A stretch of 64,000 bases of DNA. Source: Pseudomonas sp. FP1742. GTDB taxonomy: Bacteria > Pseudomonadota > Gammaproteobacteria > Pseudomonadales > Pseudomonadaceae. The position numbers and the translations under genes are program-made. The notes beneath the pieces were generated by a model. It did no database searches and had not been told where the DNA came from. It saw only the letters and a list, made by a program, of their open reading frames with translations. How positions within the stretch are numbered: the stretch's first letter is position 1; every line of letters starts with the position of its first letter. Below, in pieces: positions 42,546-53,489 of the stretch. The stretch lies in NCBI RefSeq assembly GCF_030687145.1, contig NZ_CP117460.1, positions 3,658,001-3,722,000 on the forward strand, read 5' to 3'.

Positions 42546-43736
42546 TCATCCCGGATGACCGTCGACCCGGGCCCGCAACAGCATCGGCCCATAGCGCCAG
42601 GCATACAGCGCAAACGCCAGCGCCCAGCACAGGCCCGCCAACCACAATGCGGCCAAGGGGAAAAACAGGATCAACACCACCCGGCTCAGACACGCCAGGT
42701 TGAGCAGAATGAACGCCAGGGTCATGCCCGAGGGCGGTTCCAGGGGACGACCGGTGTGGCCGAGGCTGACCCGCGCGATCATCGCCAGCACCAGGCCAGC
42801 CATGGCCCCGATGGTCAGGCAATGCACCGCCAGACTCGGATTGATCGGCACGCCGAAATGCCACAGCGCCATCCCGAGACACGCCACCGCCAGCCAGCCA
42901 TAGGCCAGATGCAACGACCACAGCAACGGCACGCGCCAGAGTGCCCGGTCATGCCAGCGCACCAGACGCACCAGATGCCCCGCACCCAGCACCGTGAACA
43001 GCAGGCCCACCCAGACATTGGGGGCAAGCGCCGGTCCTGCGGCATACAACAACGCCACCAGCAGCGAACCGACCAACAGCAGTCGATCCAGCCAGGGCCA
43101 GGCGGCAACGCCTTCCACCCGACCAAGGCCGCGCTGGGTGAAGAACGGAATCACCCGCCCGCCGATCAACCCCATCATCGCCGCCACCAGCCAGATGCCG
43201 GTCAACACGCCCTGGCGCTGCCAGCCTTCATGCCCCTCGACCAGGCCGGACAGGGACAACCCGTCGGCCACGGCCAACAACAGCAGAACCAGCACAATCG
43301 GGTAGTTACGTTTCTGCCGCACCTTCCACAAGGTGAAGCCCATGAGTGCCGCCACCGCCAACGGGAACGCCAGCTCCAGCACCGCAAGCAACGGCCACGG
43401 CGCATTGGCCAGCCAGGCCGCCCGCGCCAATAACCACAGCAACGCCAGCGCGGCCAACGGTTTGCCGCTGAGGCCGGGGCGACCGGTCCAGGTCTGCACC
43501 GCCGTCAGCAGAAAGCCCGCGATAATCGCCAAGCCGAACCCGAACAGCAATTCATGCCGATGCCAGCCCAGCCAACCACCCGCCGGCTGCCAGTTGGAAA
43601 TCGAACCACTGAAGGCCGCCAGCCAAAGCGGAATGGCCAGCACCGCCAACAGGCAGCCGGCGAGGAAAAACGGCCGAAAGGCCAGCCGAAACAGCGGCGT
43701 GATTGCCATCGCTTTACGGCGGTCAAGCACTTGCAT
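42546..43736 (-). CDS. nnrS: NnrS family heme-copper membrane protein
   Basis: A 396-residue protein with about twelve hydrophobic segments, of the NnrS family that protects cells against NO and iron-nitrosyl stress. Signatures include LFRLAFRPFFLAGCLLAV, GWHRHELLFGFGLAIIAGFLLTA, GGRVIPFFTQRGLG and HCLTIGAMAGLVLAMIARVSLGHTGR. The ATG at 43736 has GAGGAG upstream; the longer frame upstream runs through a REP-like region and is not coding. A weak ANR/DNR-type box lies about 100 bp before the start. Confidence 0.92.
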   Translation of the reverse strand: MQVLDRRKAMAITPLFRLAFRPFFLAGCLLAVLAIPLWLAAFSGSISNWQPAGGWLGWHRHELLFGFGLAIIAGFLLTAVQTWTGRPGLSGKPLAALALLWLLARAAWLANAPWPLLAVLELAFPLAVAALMGFTLWKVRQKRNYPIVLVLLLLAVADGLSLSGLVEGHEGWQRQGVLTGIWLVAAMMGLIGGRVIPFFTQRGLGRVEGVAAWPWLDRLLLVGSLLVALLYAAGPALAPNVWVGLLFTVLGAGHLVRLVRWHDRALWRVPLLWSLHLAYGWLAVACLGMALWHFGVPINPSLAVHCLTIGAMAGLVLAMIARVSLGHTGRPLEPPSGMTLAFILLNLACLSRVVLILFFPLAALWLAGLCWALAFALYAWRYGPMLLRARVDGHPG

Positions 43737-43832
43737 AAAACCACTCCTCTGCCTTGTTGCCGACCTGGCGCCGACTCGCAGGCGCCGAGGTAAATCCTGG
43801 GGCAATGATCGGGCATTACCGATCCCTTGCCT

Positions 43833-43846
43833 TTGTCGCAGATCAA
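43833..43846. promoter_or_regulatory. Weak ANR/DNR-like box before nnrS
   Basis: TTGTCGCAGATCAA has a perfect right arm but two mismatches in the left arm. Its centre is 103.5 bp before the nnrS ATG. Function is uncertain. Confidence 0.4.
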
Positions 43847-43909
43847 GTGTGCAAGGGGCGTGCCCCCGATGCTCATTCGAACCTGTTTGGACTGGGAGCA
43901 TGGTGGCCC

Positions 43910-44042
43910 TGTGGCGAGGGGGCTTGCCCCCGTTGGAGTGCGAAGCGCTCCCAGAGCCGGCATCCGCGGCGCGTCAGATAGAACCCATCAGCCGGTTTTA
44001 CGACTGCTGCGCAGCCGAACGGGGGCAAGCCCCCTCGCCACA
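43910..44042. repeat. Second-class REP pair
   Basis: Inverted arms beginning TGTGGCGAGGGGGCTTGCCC flank a spacer of roughly 80 bp. The same arms recur at 60190. The sequence differs from the GTGGGAGCGGGCTTGC family, so two REP families share this window. It lies in the 492-bp gap between nnrS and the 29-codon gene. Confidence 0.88.
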
Positions 44043-44058
44043 AAGGTGATCGGTCGCC

Positions 44059-44119
44059 AGGGTAAAAATGACCATTTGAGGGTTATTTAAACCCCACACA
44101 GCATAGTCTTTTTTACCCT
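44059..44119. promoter_or_regulatory. Nested inverted repeat upstream of the dnr operon
   Basis: Outer arms AGGGTAAAAA (44059-44068) and TTTTTACCCT (44110-44119) enclose an inner dyad GGGTT-ATTTA-AACCC (44080-44094). Both share nearly the same centre, about 44087-44089. The element lies 110 bp before the 29-codon gene, in a divergent promoter region. No known consensus fits. Confidence 0.45.
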
Positions 44120-44228
44120 CACGCCTGAGAGCCCCAATAAACAAGGTCCTCCAAGCCTGGCCCGCGTCTTGCTCTGCATGGGCAACCTTTTAAAAATCCT
44201 GGATCCCTCTCGATTACCCGGAGTCGTC

Positions 44229-44318
44229 ATGAAAAAAGTCATCCAGCCACTGGCCTGGTTTGTTGTGCTGACCTCAATCCTGGCCTTGGCCAGCGGCGTT
44301 TCCCTGGGTCTCGTCTGA
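44229..44318 (+). CDS. 29-residue single-span membrane peptide
   Basis: ATG at 44229, stop at 44318, with GGAG six bases upstream. The peptide is MKKVIQPLAWFVVLTSILAL followed by ASGVSLGLV: two lysines, then one uninterrupted hydrophobic stretch. It could be a lone membrane-spanning peptide or a leader. It lies 37 bp before the dnr start codon on the same strand, so it should be on the same transcript. I do not recognise a family. Its clean start signal and charge pattern argue for a real gene. Confidence 0.6.
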   Translation: MKKVIQPLAWFVVLTSILALASGVSLGLV

Positions 44319-44355
44319 CCTGATCCCCCCTTCCCAATCTTCAGGATGAATTCTC

Positions 44356-45039
44356 ATGGTGCTTCATCGCGTCCATCACCAGATTCTGCGCAGTCATCAC
44401 TTGTTCGAGCCGTTGAATGAAGAACAGCTGGATGAATTGATGAGTACCAGCCACTTGCTGAGCATCGACAAAGGCGAGCCGTTGTTCCGTCAGGGTGAGC
44501 CGGCGGATTCGTTCTATTTCATCATTGCCGGCGCGGTGAAGATCTACCGACTGACACCGGATGGGCAGGAGAAAGTGTTCGAAGTCATCAGCGACCGGCA
44601 AACCTTCGCCGAGGCGATGATGCTGATGGACACCCCGAACTATGTGGCCTCGGCCGAAGCGATCTGCCCCACCCAGCTCTACCGGTTATCCAACAGCACC
44701 TACATGCGCCTGCTGCAGAGCAACAGTCGGCTGACCTTTGCACTGCTGGGCAAGCTCTGCGTTCGCTTGCATCAACGGGTCAACGAAATCGAGACCCTGT
44801 CATTGAAAAACGCCACCCACCGGGTCGTGCGTTATCTGCTGACGCAATTGGTGCGCCAGCAAACCGTTGACTGCCAATTCGAACTGCCGATGGCCAAGCA
44901 ACTGATTGCCGGGCATCTGTCGATCCAGCCGGAAACCTTTTCGCGGATCATCCGTCGCTTGATCGATGAAAACATCATCACCCAGGACGGCCGTCAGATC
45001 GCCATTCTTGATCGCATGCGCCTGGAACAGTTCGAGTGA
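44356..45039 (+). CDS. dnr: NO-responsive regulator DNR (second copy)
   Basis: A 227-residue Crp/Fnr-family regulator. The sensor domain has FYFIIAGAVKIYRLTPDGQE and the DNA-binding domain AGHLSIQPETFSRIIRRLID, with the ExxSR recognition set. The FNR cysteine cluster is absent, so it is of the heme-binding DNR type that activates nir, nor and nos genes at TTGAT-N4-ATCAA sites when NO is present. Position next to norCB/nirS matches the canonical dnr locus. It is about 227 residues and clearly distinct from the copy at 33169. Confidence 0.92.
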   Translation: MVLHRVHHQILRSHHLFEPLNEEQLDELMSTSHLLSIDKGEPLFRQGEPADSFYFIIAGAVKIYRLTPDGQEKVFEVISDRQTFAEAMMLMDTPNYVASAEAICPTQLYRLSNSTYMRLLQSNSRLTFALLGKLCVRLHQRVNEIETLSLKNATHRVVRYLLTQLVRQQTVDCQFELPMAKQLIAGHLSIQPETFSRIIRRLIDENIITQDGRQIAILDRMRLEQFE

Positions 45040-45044
45040 GCGCC

Positions 45045-45236
45045 ATGCCCGTCTGCCTGTATTGCCAACATGCCAACCCCCCACAAAAAGTCGAGTGCCG
45101 CCAATGTGGCATGCCCCTGCCGGCACTGGCCGAACGTGCCGGGGAACGTCGCCAGCGCCAATTCATGTGGTTTTGCGTTGGCCTGACGATCTTCTGCGTG
45201 ACGATGTTTTTCTGGCTGCCGCGCAGCATCAGTTGA
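45045..45236 (+). CDS. dnrP: Zinc-ribbon membrane protein of the DnrP type
   Basis: A 63-residue protein with an N-terminal zinc ribbon (CLYCQHANPPQKVECRQCG) followed by a basic segment and one membrane helix (FMWFCVGLTIFCVTMFFWL). Such genes accompany dnr in Pseudomonas nir-nor clusters and are called dnrP in P. stutzeri; no function is established. A GTG nine bases upstream, overlapping the dnr stop codon, is another possible start. It is convergent with norD. Confidence 0.8.
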   Translation: MPVCLYCQHANPPQKVECRQCGMPLPALAERAGERRQRQFMWFCVGLTIFCVTMFFWLPRSIS

Positions 45237-45257
45237 TGCTGCGTTGATCACCGGAGT

Positions 45258-47099
45258 TCAAGACTGGGTCAGCTGACGGTACAACTGCGGCAAGCGCAGG
45301 GGTAATTGCTCAGGCTGACGGATCAAGGTGTAGCCATTGGCGCCGAACATGTACGGCAGGTAATCCCCGGCCTCGCGATCGATCGTGATACAGAACGGCG
45401 TCAGCCCCTGACGCCGCGCCTCCAGCACCGCTTCGCGGGTGTCTTCGACACCGTAGCGCCCTTCATACAGATCCAGATCATTCGGTTTGCCATCCGTGAG
45501 CAGCAGCAACAGTTTGCTGCGCCGCTTGCTCATGCCCAATAGTTGCGTGGCCTGGCGAATGGCCGCGCCCATGCGCGTGTAATACCCCGGTTTGAGCCCT
45601 TGAATACGACCTCGGGTGGTGTCGTCATAACGCTGGGTGAACGCCTTGAGTTCCTGCATGCGCACTTGCTGACGACGCAGCGAGGAAAACCCGTACAGGG
45701 CGAAATCATCACCCAGCACCGACAAGGTTTCGCCGAACAGCAGCAGGCTGTCGCGGATGACGTCGATGACGCGATGCTCATCGTTGAGGTGGGCGTCGGT
45801 GGACATCGACACATCGGCCAGCAACAGGCACGCCAGGTCGCGGCGGGTCTGCCGCTGCTCCATGAACAGACCGCGTTCGGCGCACTGACCGTGCTCGCGC
45901 TCAACGTGAAAATCCAGCCAGGCCTGCATGTCCAGCTCTGAGCCCTGGGGTTGCTGGCGTAACCACTGGCGATCATTACGCAGGTGCTCGAACTGGCGCC
46001 GCAAACGGTGCGCCGAGGCCTTCAGTCGAGACGGCAACGGCTGTGCCTCGCAGTCACGGGGCACCATCATTTGCAGATTGACGAAGCTGTCCTGCATTTG
46101 TTGTTTGCGATAGTCCCACTCCGGCAACTTGATGCCCTCGCCCAAGGGAATGTCGTCGATATCGGCCGGTGGTAAATCCAGGTGCAGTTTGAGACCGCCA
46201 CCCTTGCGTAGACGGGTGCGCGACAGGGTCAATTCATCCAGGTCATCGGCGACTCGAGCGGCGTCCGGGTCTTCGCTGTCGTCCGACCAGCGATCCAGGT
46301 CCACGTGCTCGCTCCAGCTGAACAGGTTTTCCAGGCGCACCACCAACAGCCCGCCATCGCGGGTGCTTTCGTCGATCCGCGTCGCGCGTTTACGCCCGCC
46401 TTTCTGTTCGCCGGGTGGCGTGGTCAACGACTCTTCGGACTCATCGCCCAGATCGGCAGCCTGGGGGCTGGCGAGGTTTTGTGGCGGATACAACCACAGC
46501 GGCAGCGGCCACGCCGCCCGTTCGCTACGGGGAAAATGCTCGACACTGCCGGGCTCGCGCAACGCCTGGCATAACGCCCGTTCCAGTGCGGCTTCGCTGG
46601 TGTTCAACGAGGCCGGATCGGGGCGCAATTGCAGATGGGCATCGACCAGTCGTTGGTAACGAGCACGCAGCGCGGGATAGCGTCGCAGCAGCTGTTGCGT
46701 CCAGCGTTGATTGTCCCGGCCCCAGTGGCGCATCGGCCCGGCTTGTGCCGCCAGCAACGCGAGCCAGCGATAGAGTTCCTCGTTCAACGCCACTTCAGGA
46801 AACACCGCCAGGCTCGACGGCAGCCGCAAATTGCTCGCGTCGCACCACGCCAACGGCACTTGTTTGCAGGTGCCGGCGATCTGCTGCAACACGTTGCGGC
46901 GCAGCAGCAGGTCGCGGTCGCTGGCGGCTTCCACACCGACGCCATTGGCACCGCCCATGGCGCGAAACAACAGCGCCAGCGGGCGTTGCTGGCTGGCCAG
47001 TTCAACCCGTGCTTCAGGGAAGTCCGGGCTCGCGCGCCGGGTGATGAAACGATGCCAGACACTGCCTACCCACTCTTCCAGTTCGACGGTAAACGCCAT
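45258..47099 (-). CDS. norD: NO reductase activation protein (VWA domain)
   Basis: A 613-residue cytoplasmic protein required to assemble active NorCB. The C-terminal von Willebrand A domain has the metal-site pattern LADVSMSTDAHL and LLLLTDGKPNDLDLYEG. The N-terminal part is helical with the LALLFRAMGGANGVGVEAA stretch typical of NorD. It works with the AAA+ protein NirQ (NorQ) encoded at 50126. The gene follows norB after a gap that holds a hairpin and T-run, so its expression is probably lower than that of norCB. Confidence 0.93.
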   Translation of the reverse strand: MAFTVELEEWVGSVWHRFITRRASPDFPEARVELASQQRPLALLFRAMGGANGVGVEAASDRDLLLRRNVLQQIAGTCKQVPLAWCDASNLRLPSSLAVFPEVALNEELYRWLALLAAQAGPMRHWGRDNQRWTQQLLRRYPALRARYQRLVDAHLQLRPDPASLNTSEAALERALCQALREPGSVEHFPRSERAAWPLPLWLYPPQNLASPQAADLGDESEESLTTPPGEQKGGRKRATRIDESTRDGGLLVVRLENLFSWSEHVDLDRWSDDSEDPDAARVADDLDELTLSRTRLRKGGGLKLHLDLPPADIDDIPLGEGIKLPEWDYRKQQMQDSFVNLQMMVPRDCEAQPLPSRLKASAHRLRRQFEHLRNDRQWLRQQPQGSELDMQAWLDFHVEREHGQCAERGLFMEQRQTRRDLACLLLADVSMSTDAHLNDEHRVIDVIRDSLLLFGETLSVLGDDFALYGFSSLRRQQVRMQELKAFTQRYDDTTRGRIQGLKPGYYTRMGAAIRQATQLLGMSKRRSKLLLLLTDGKPNDLDLYEGRYGVEDTREAVLEARRQGLTPFCITIDREAGDYLPYMFGANGYTLIRQPEQLPLRLPQLYRQLTQS

Positions 47100-47122
47100 G
47101 ATGCTTGCCCTTGCTGGAAACC

Positions 47123-47153
47123 AAAAAAACGGCCCGCTGTATCAGCCGGGCCG
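47123..47153 (-). terminator. Intrinsic terminator between norB and norD
   Basis: On the minus strand, the stem CGGCCCG (47147-47153 side) pairs with CGGGCCG (47130-47136 side) and is followed by seven T residues (A-run at 47123-47129 on the plus strand). It sits inside the norCB-norD direction of transcription and should give partial termination. Confidence 0.72.
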
Positions 47154-47177
47154 ACCTTTTCTAGCTATTGCACTCGT

Positions 47178-48608
<1,431 letters not shown>

Positions 48609-49049
48609 TCAGCCCTCCTTGTTTGGCGGCCAGCCATTGGTGTTGATGTTCGAGCTCCATTTGAGGAACTCGGCGATGTCATCCACCTCTTGCTCGCTCA
48701 ACTTGAACTGCGGCATCGCTCGCCGGCCCGGTACGCCCAGCGGCTGCATTTTCATCCAGGCATGCAGAAAGGGTTTGAAACCCGCCTCCCCGCCGCGCCG
48801 CTGGAACACGTTGCCCAGCTCAGGTGCGAAATAGGCGCCCTCGCCCAGTAATGTGTGGCAGCCGATGCAGTTGTTTTGCTCCCAGACCGTCTTGCCGCGA
48901 ATCACTGATTCGGTGAGCTGCGCTTCATTGCTGCGCACGGGAAAGGTCTGTTCCGTGTGATAGGTCAAGGCCAGGAATATCAGGAAGAAGAAGACGCTTC
49001 CCCCGAAGTAGATATTCCTGGCCATGCCTTTGGTGAAGGTCTCTGACAT
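48609..49049 (-). CDS. norC: Nitric oxide reductase cytochrome c subunit
   Basis: A 146-residue membrane-anchored cytochrome c. One N-terminal membrane span (IYFGGSVFFFLIFLALTY) precedes a periplasmic heme domain with CIGCH and the distal methionine in RRAMPQFKLSE. It passes electrons to NorB. I chose ATG 49049 because GAGGAAG lies five bases upstream. An ANR/DNR box is centred 64.5 bp before it, the classical position for DNR-activated norCB. Confidence 0.96.
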   Translation of the reverse strand: MSETFTKGMARNIYFGGSVFFFLIFLALTYHTEQTFPVRSNEAQLTESVIRGKTVWEQNNCIGCHTLLGEGAYFAPELGNVFQRRGGEAGFKPFLHAWMKMQPLGVPGRRAMPQFKLSEQEVDDIAEFLKWSSNINTNGWPPNKEG

Positions 49050-49106
49050 GGTCGCTTCCTCTTTGCTTGGCGTGCCCATGATAGAAAGCGAGGGGGTAAA
49101 ACCTGC

Positions 49107-49120
49107 TTGATGGCGATCAA
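49107..49120. promoter_or_regulatory. ANR/DNR box of norCB
   Basis: TTGATGGCGATCAA matches all ten fixed bases and is centred 64.5 bp before the norC start codon. A REPIN lies 50 bp beyond it, so the box serves only norC. Confidence 0.9.
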
Positions 49121-49170
49121 GAAAGGCAGATGGTTTTGGTCGGGTATAGATCGTATGGCTGACGGAGATC

Positions 49171-49266
49171 TAATGTGGGAGCGGGCTTGCTCGCGAAGGC
49201 GGCGTGTCAGGCAACATCAATGTCGACTGACACTCCCTCTTCGCGAGCAAGCCCGCTCCCACATTA
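49171..49266. repeat. REPIN between norC and the oxidase-like genes
   Basis: A 27-bp perfect inverted pair (TAATGTGGGAGCGGGCTTGC onward) encloses a spacer with ACATCAATGTCGACTGACAC. It is the most symmetrical of the four copies. It separates norC from the nirQ transcript end. Confidence 0.92.
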
Positions 49267-49285
49267 GAATCGCGCTGTTATTCCT

Positions 49286-49543
49286 TCAGCGGAACGACAC
49301 CAGTGTCAGCCCTACAATGGCCGCCAACACCAGCGCCCAGCTCACCATCAACCGCCGCCACAATCGGGGGGCATGACGCAGTTCCATAAAACCATCGGTG
49401 ATCAGCCAGGCCTTGCCAACCGCCACCAGCAAAATGGCAATGGACAGCAGTTCCGTCGCGCCCACCTGTGCCAGCATCACCGTGCACACGCTTAGCGTGG
49501 CCAGCGCTGCCCAGCAGACGAGCAAAAACCTGGACGCCGACAT
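49286..49543 (-). CDS. nirP: Cytochrome oxidase subunit IV-like membrane protein
   Basis: An 85-residue protein with three membrane segments (LLVCWAALATLSVC, LLSIAILLVAVGKAWL and LMVSWALVLAAIVGLTLV) and the central ITDGFMELRHAP motif of the NorF/oxidase subunit IV group. I chose ATG 49543, with GGAGG five bases upstream; the longer frame is inside the neighbour. It accompanies the subunit III-like gene and nirQ in Pseudomonas nir-nor clusters, where its role is unknown. An accessory role for the NO reductase is inferred. Confidence 0.82.
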   Translation of the reverse strand: MSASRFLLVCWAALATLSVCTVMLAQVGATELLSIAILLVAVGKAWLITDGFMELRHAPRLWRRLMVSWALVLAAIVGLTLVSFR

Positions 49544-49554
49544 CAAAACCTCCG

Positions 49555-50142
49555 TCAATTCAGGACGTAGACCAGCGGAAACAGCACGACCCAGATCAGA
49601 TCGACCATGTGCCAATACAGCACGCCCGATTCAAGCCCGCTGCGGTTGGCCGCGTCATACAGGCCACGACGGCAACGCTCGGCCAGCCAGCCGAGGATGA
49701 ACATGCCGAGCAATACATGGAGAAAATGAAAACCGGTGAGGATCCAGTAGAGGGTGAAAAACGTGTTGTGCTCCATGCCCAGCCCCGAGGCCAGCAAGTG
49801 TCGGTATTCCGTGAGCTTCAACACCACATAGACACTGGCGGCGAACAAGGCTGCCAGCAGATAGACAGCGCCGTGGCGTGACCGGGAGCGCTTGACCTGC
49901 TCCTGAGCCAGCGCGGCGAACAGCCCGGCGGTGAGCAGGCTCAGGGTCATCGCCAGGCCGGTAGAGGTGTTGAGCAACAGACGGCTTTCGCTGAACAGTT
50001 GCGGCTTGAGTGCCTGGGTCACGGCGAACGCCAGAATCAGGATAGCGAACACCGACAGCTCGGCCAGAATGAAAAACCACATCGCCAGATCGCCCGGCAG
50101 GTGGCCACGCGCAACGCCCCTGGACTCAGCCGAAGTGGACAT
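49555..50142 (-). CDS. nirO: Cytochrome oxidase subunit III-like protein
   Basis: A 195-residue membrane protein of the heme-copper oxidase subunit III superfamily with about five segments (DLAMWFFILAELSVFAILILAF, then FFTLYWILTGFHFLHVLLGMFIL and VLYWHMVDLIWVVLFPLVYVL). Such NorE-like proteins accompany NO reductases and aid full activity. The N-terminus is hydrophilic, so it should face the cytoplasm. ATG 50142 overlaps the nirQ stop by 17 bp, so the two are coupled. Confidence 0.88.
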   Translation of the reverse strand: MSTSAESRGVARGHLPGDLAMWFFILAELSVFAILILAFAVTQALKPQLFSESRLLLNTSTGLAMTLSLLTAGLFAALAQEQVKRSRSRHGAVYLLAALFAASVYVVLKLTEYRHLLASGLGMEHNTFFTLYWILTGFHFLHVLLGMFILGWLAERCRRGLYDAANRSGLESGVLYWHMVDLIWVVLFPLVYVLN

Positions 50143-50917
50143 CAACCACGCCCATCAGCGCCGCGACCGTCAGCGGATCATCGCTCAGCGGCTCGGCCAG
50201 GCAGGCCATGCACGCTTCACGCGGGTTCATGCCGGAGCGGATCATTCGCGCGGTGAAAATCAGCAACCGCGTCGAGGCGACTTCCTCAAGATCATGTTGA
50301 TCCAGCCTTCGCAGGGCCTGCCCCAGCCTGACCACTTGCGCCGCCAGCGCGCTGTCCACCTGCGCTTCCCGGGCGACAATACGCTCTTCATCGGCCACCG
50401 GCGGATAGCCGAAACGCATCGCCACGAAGCGTTGTCGGGTGCTGGGTTTCATGCCTTTGAGCAGGTTCTGGTAGCCGGGGTTGTACGACACCACCAGCAT
50501 GAATGACGGCGGCGCCTGCAACACTTCGCCGGTGCGTTCCAGGAACAGCTCACGACGATCATCGGCCAGTGGATGCAGTACGACCACGGTGTCCTGCCGC
50601 GCCTCGACCACTTCGTCCAGATAACAAATGCCGCCTTCACGCACCGCGCGGGTCAGCGGTCCGTCCTGCCACCAGGTGCCCTGGGCACCGATCAAATGAC
50701 GACCGATCAGGTCGGCGGCACTCAGGTCGTCATGGCAAGCCACGGTGTACAGCGGCAACTTCAGCCGATGGGCCATGTGCTGGACGAAACGGGTCTTGCC
50801 GCACCCCGTCGGGCCTTTGATCAGTACCGGCATGCCGTGTCGCCAGGCTTGCTCGAACAGCGCCTGCTCATTATTGAGCGGTTGATAGAAGGGTTCGCAA
50901 GACTGGATTCGGTCCAT
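50126..50917 (-). CDS. nirQ: AAA+ activator of nitrite and NO reductases
   Basis: A 263-residue MoxR-class ATPase of the CbbQ/NirQ/NorQ family. Walker A is GPTGCGKT near residue 36, Walker B is GGICYLDEVVEA, and sensor residues lie in VVSYNPGYQNLLKG. It acts with NorD to insert the iron center into NorB. The start is ATG at 50917. An ANR/DNR box shared with nirS is centred 88.5 bp upstream. Confidence 0.94.
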   Translation of the reverse strand: MDRIQSCEPFYQPLNNEQALFEQAWRHGMPVLIKGPTGCGKTRFVQHMAHRLKLPLYTVACHDDLSAADLIGRHLIGAQGTWWQDGPLTRAVREGGICYLDEVVEARQDTVVVLHPLADDRRELFLERTGEVLQAPPSFMLVVSYNPGYQNLLKGMKPSTRQRFVAMRFGYPPVADEERIVAREAQVDSALAAQVVRLGQALRRLDQHDLEEVASTRLLIFTARMIRSGMNPREACMACLAEPLSDDPLTVAALMGVVDVHFG

Positions 50918-50998
50918 GGGCTGTCTGTTCCAAAAGCGGATTCAAGCCACACGCTACGGGCCCCTGCGACAACCTGGCAAGTGACATGGCCAGCAAAC

Positions 50999-51012
50999 TT
51001 GATCGCGGTCAA
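50999..51012. promoter_or_regulatory. ANR/DNR box between nirQ and nirS
   Basis: TTGATCGCGGTCAA matches nine of ten fixed positions. Its centre is 88.5 bp before nirQ and 111.5 bp before nirS. It is the only such box in this 199-bp divergent region, so it may serve both genes. Confidence 0.85.
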
Positions 51013-51038
51013 GCGAGCATTGGCCTGCTCGGGCATAG

Positions 51039-52808
<1,770 letters not shown>

Positions 52809-52832
52809 GCTCCATCAATGAAAGGAATCCTC

Positions 52833-53147
52833 ATGAAAAATACCCTGCTTTCACTGATCGCCCTGACCGGCGCATTGAGCCTGCAACCGGTGGTGGCCCA
52901 AGACGCGCCGGAGCTGTTCAAGAGCAAACCCTGTGCAGCCTGCCATTCCATCGACACTAAATTAGTCGGCCCGGCACTCAAGGAAGTAGCCGCCCGGAAC
53001 GCTGGCGTGGCCGGGGCCGTGGACACCCTGGCCAACCACATCAAGAACGGCACGCAAGGCAACTGGGGCCCGATACCAATGCCGGCCAACCCGGTGACGG
53101 ATGACGAAGCGAAGACACTAGCGACTTGGGTCCTGAGTCTCAAATAG
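52833..53147 (+). CDS. nirM: Cytochrome c551
   Basis: A 104-residue periplasmic cytochrome that gives electrons to NirS. It has a signal peptide ([19 protein letters not shown]), the heme motif CAACH and the distal methionine in [11 protein letters not shown] chose the second ATG, at 52833, because AAGGA lies before it; the first, at 52818, adds five residues with no ribosome site. It follows nirS by 24 bp. Confidence 0.95.
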   Translation: MKNTLLSLIALTGALSLQPVVAQDAPELFKSKPCAACHSIDTKLVGPALKEVAARNAGVAGAVDTLANHIKNGTQGNWGPIPMPANPVTDDEAKTLATWVLSLK

Positions 53148-53162
53148 CCAACGGAGGGCGCC

Positions 53163-53489
53163 ATGATGATTTATCGACACGCAGCGGTTCTGGCGGCCCT
53201 CCTCCTCTTTTGCGCAACCTCGGTTGCGGCGCCTGACGCCAAGCGTCAGGCCCAACTCACACACCTGCTGGCCCAGGACTGTGGCGCCTGTCATGGGTTG
53301 CACATGACCGGCGGGCTGGGTCCCGACCTGACCCGCGCAACCCTGGCCGGCAAGTCCCGGGACAGCCTGATTGTCACCGTCACCCAAGGCCGCCCCGGCA
53401 CCGCGATGCCCGGCTGGGGCCCATTGCTCAGCCCGGACGACATTCGTTGGCTGGTCGATCTTCTTCTCCAGGGATACCCCGCACCATGA
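53163..53489 (+). CDS. nirC: Small c-type cytochrome of the nir operon
   Basis: A 108-residue exported cytochrome c with signal peptide (VLAALLLFCATSVAA), heme motif CGACH and distal methionine in GTAMPGWGPLLS. NirC is thought to pass electrons in heme d1 maturation or to NirS. The start has GGAGGG close upstream. The stop codon overlaps the nirF start codon by four bases. Confidence 0.93.
   Translation: MMIYRHAAVLAALLLFCATSVAAPDAKRQAQLTHLLAQDCGACHGLHMTGGLGPDLTRATLAGKSRDSLIVTVTQGRPGTAMPGWGPLLSPDDIRWLVDLLLQGYPAP

Noticed and set aside
44147..44160. TCCTCCAA half of a NarL-like palindrome before the 29-codon gene
   Set aside because: The second heptamer is missing, so there is no 7-2-7 pair.
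45237..45257. TTGATCACC between dnrP and norD as an ANR/DNR site
   Set aside because: Only one half-site is present, and the genes converge there.
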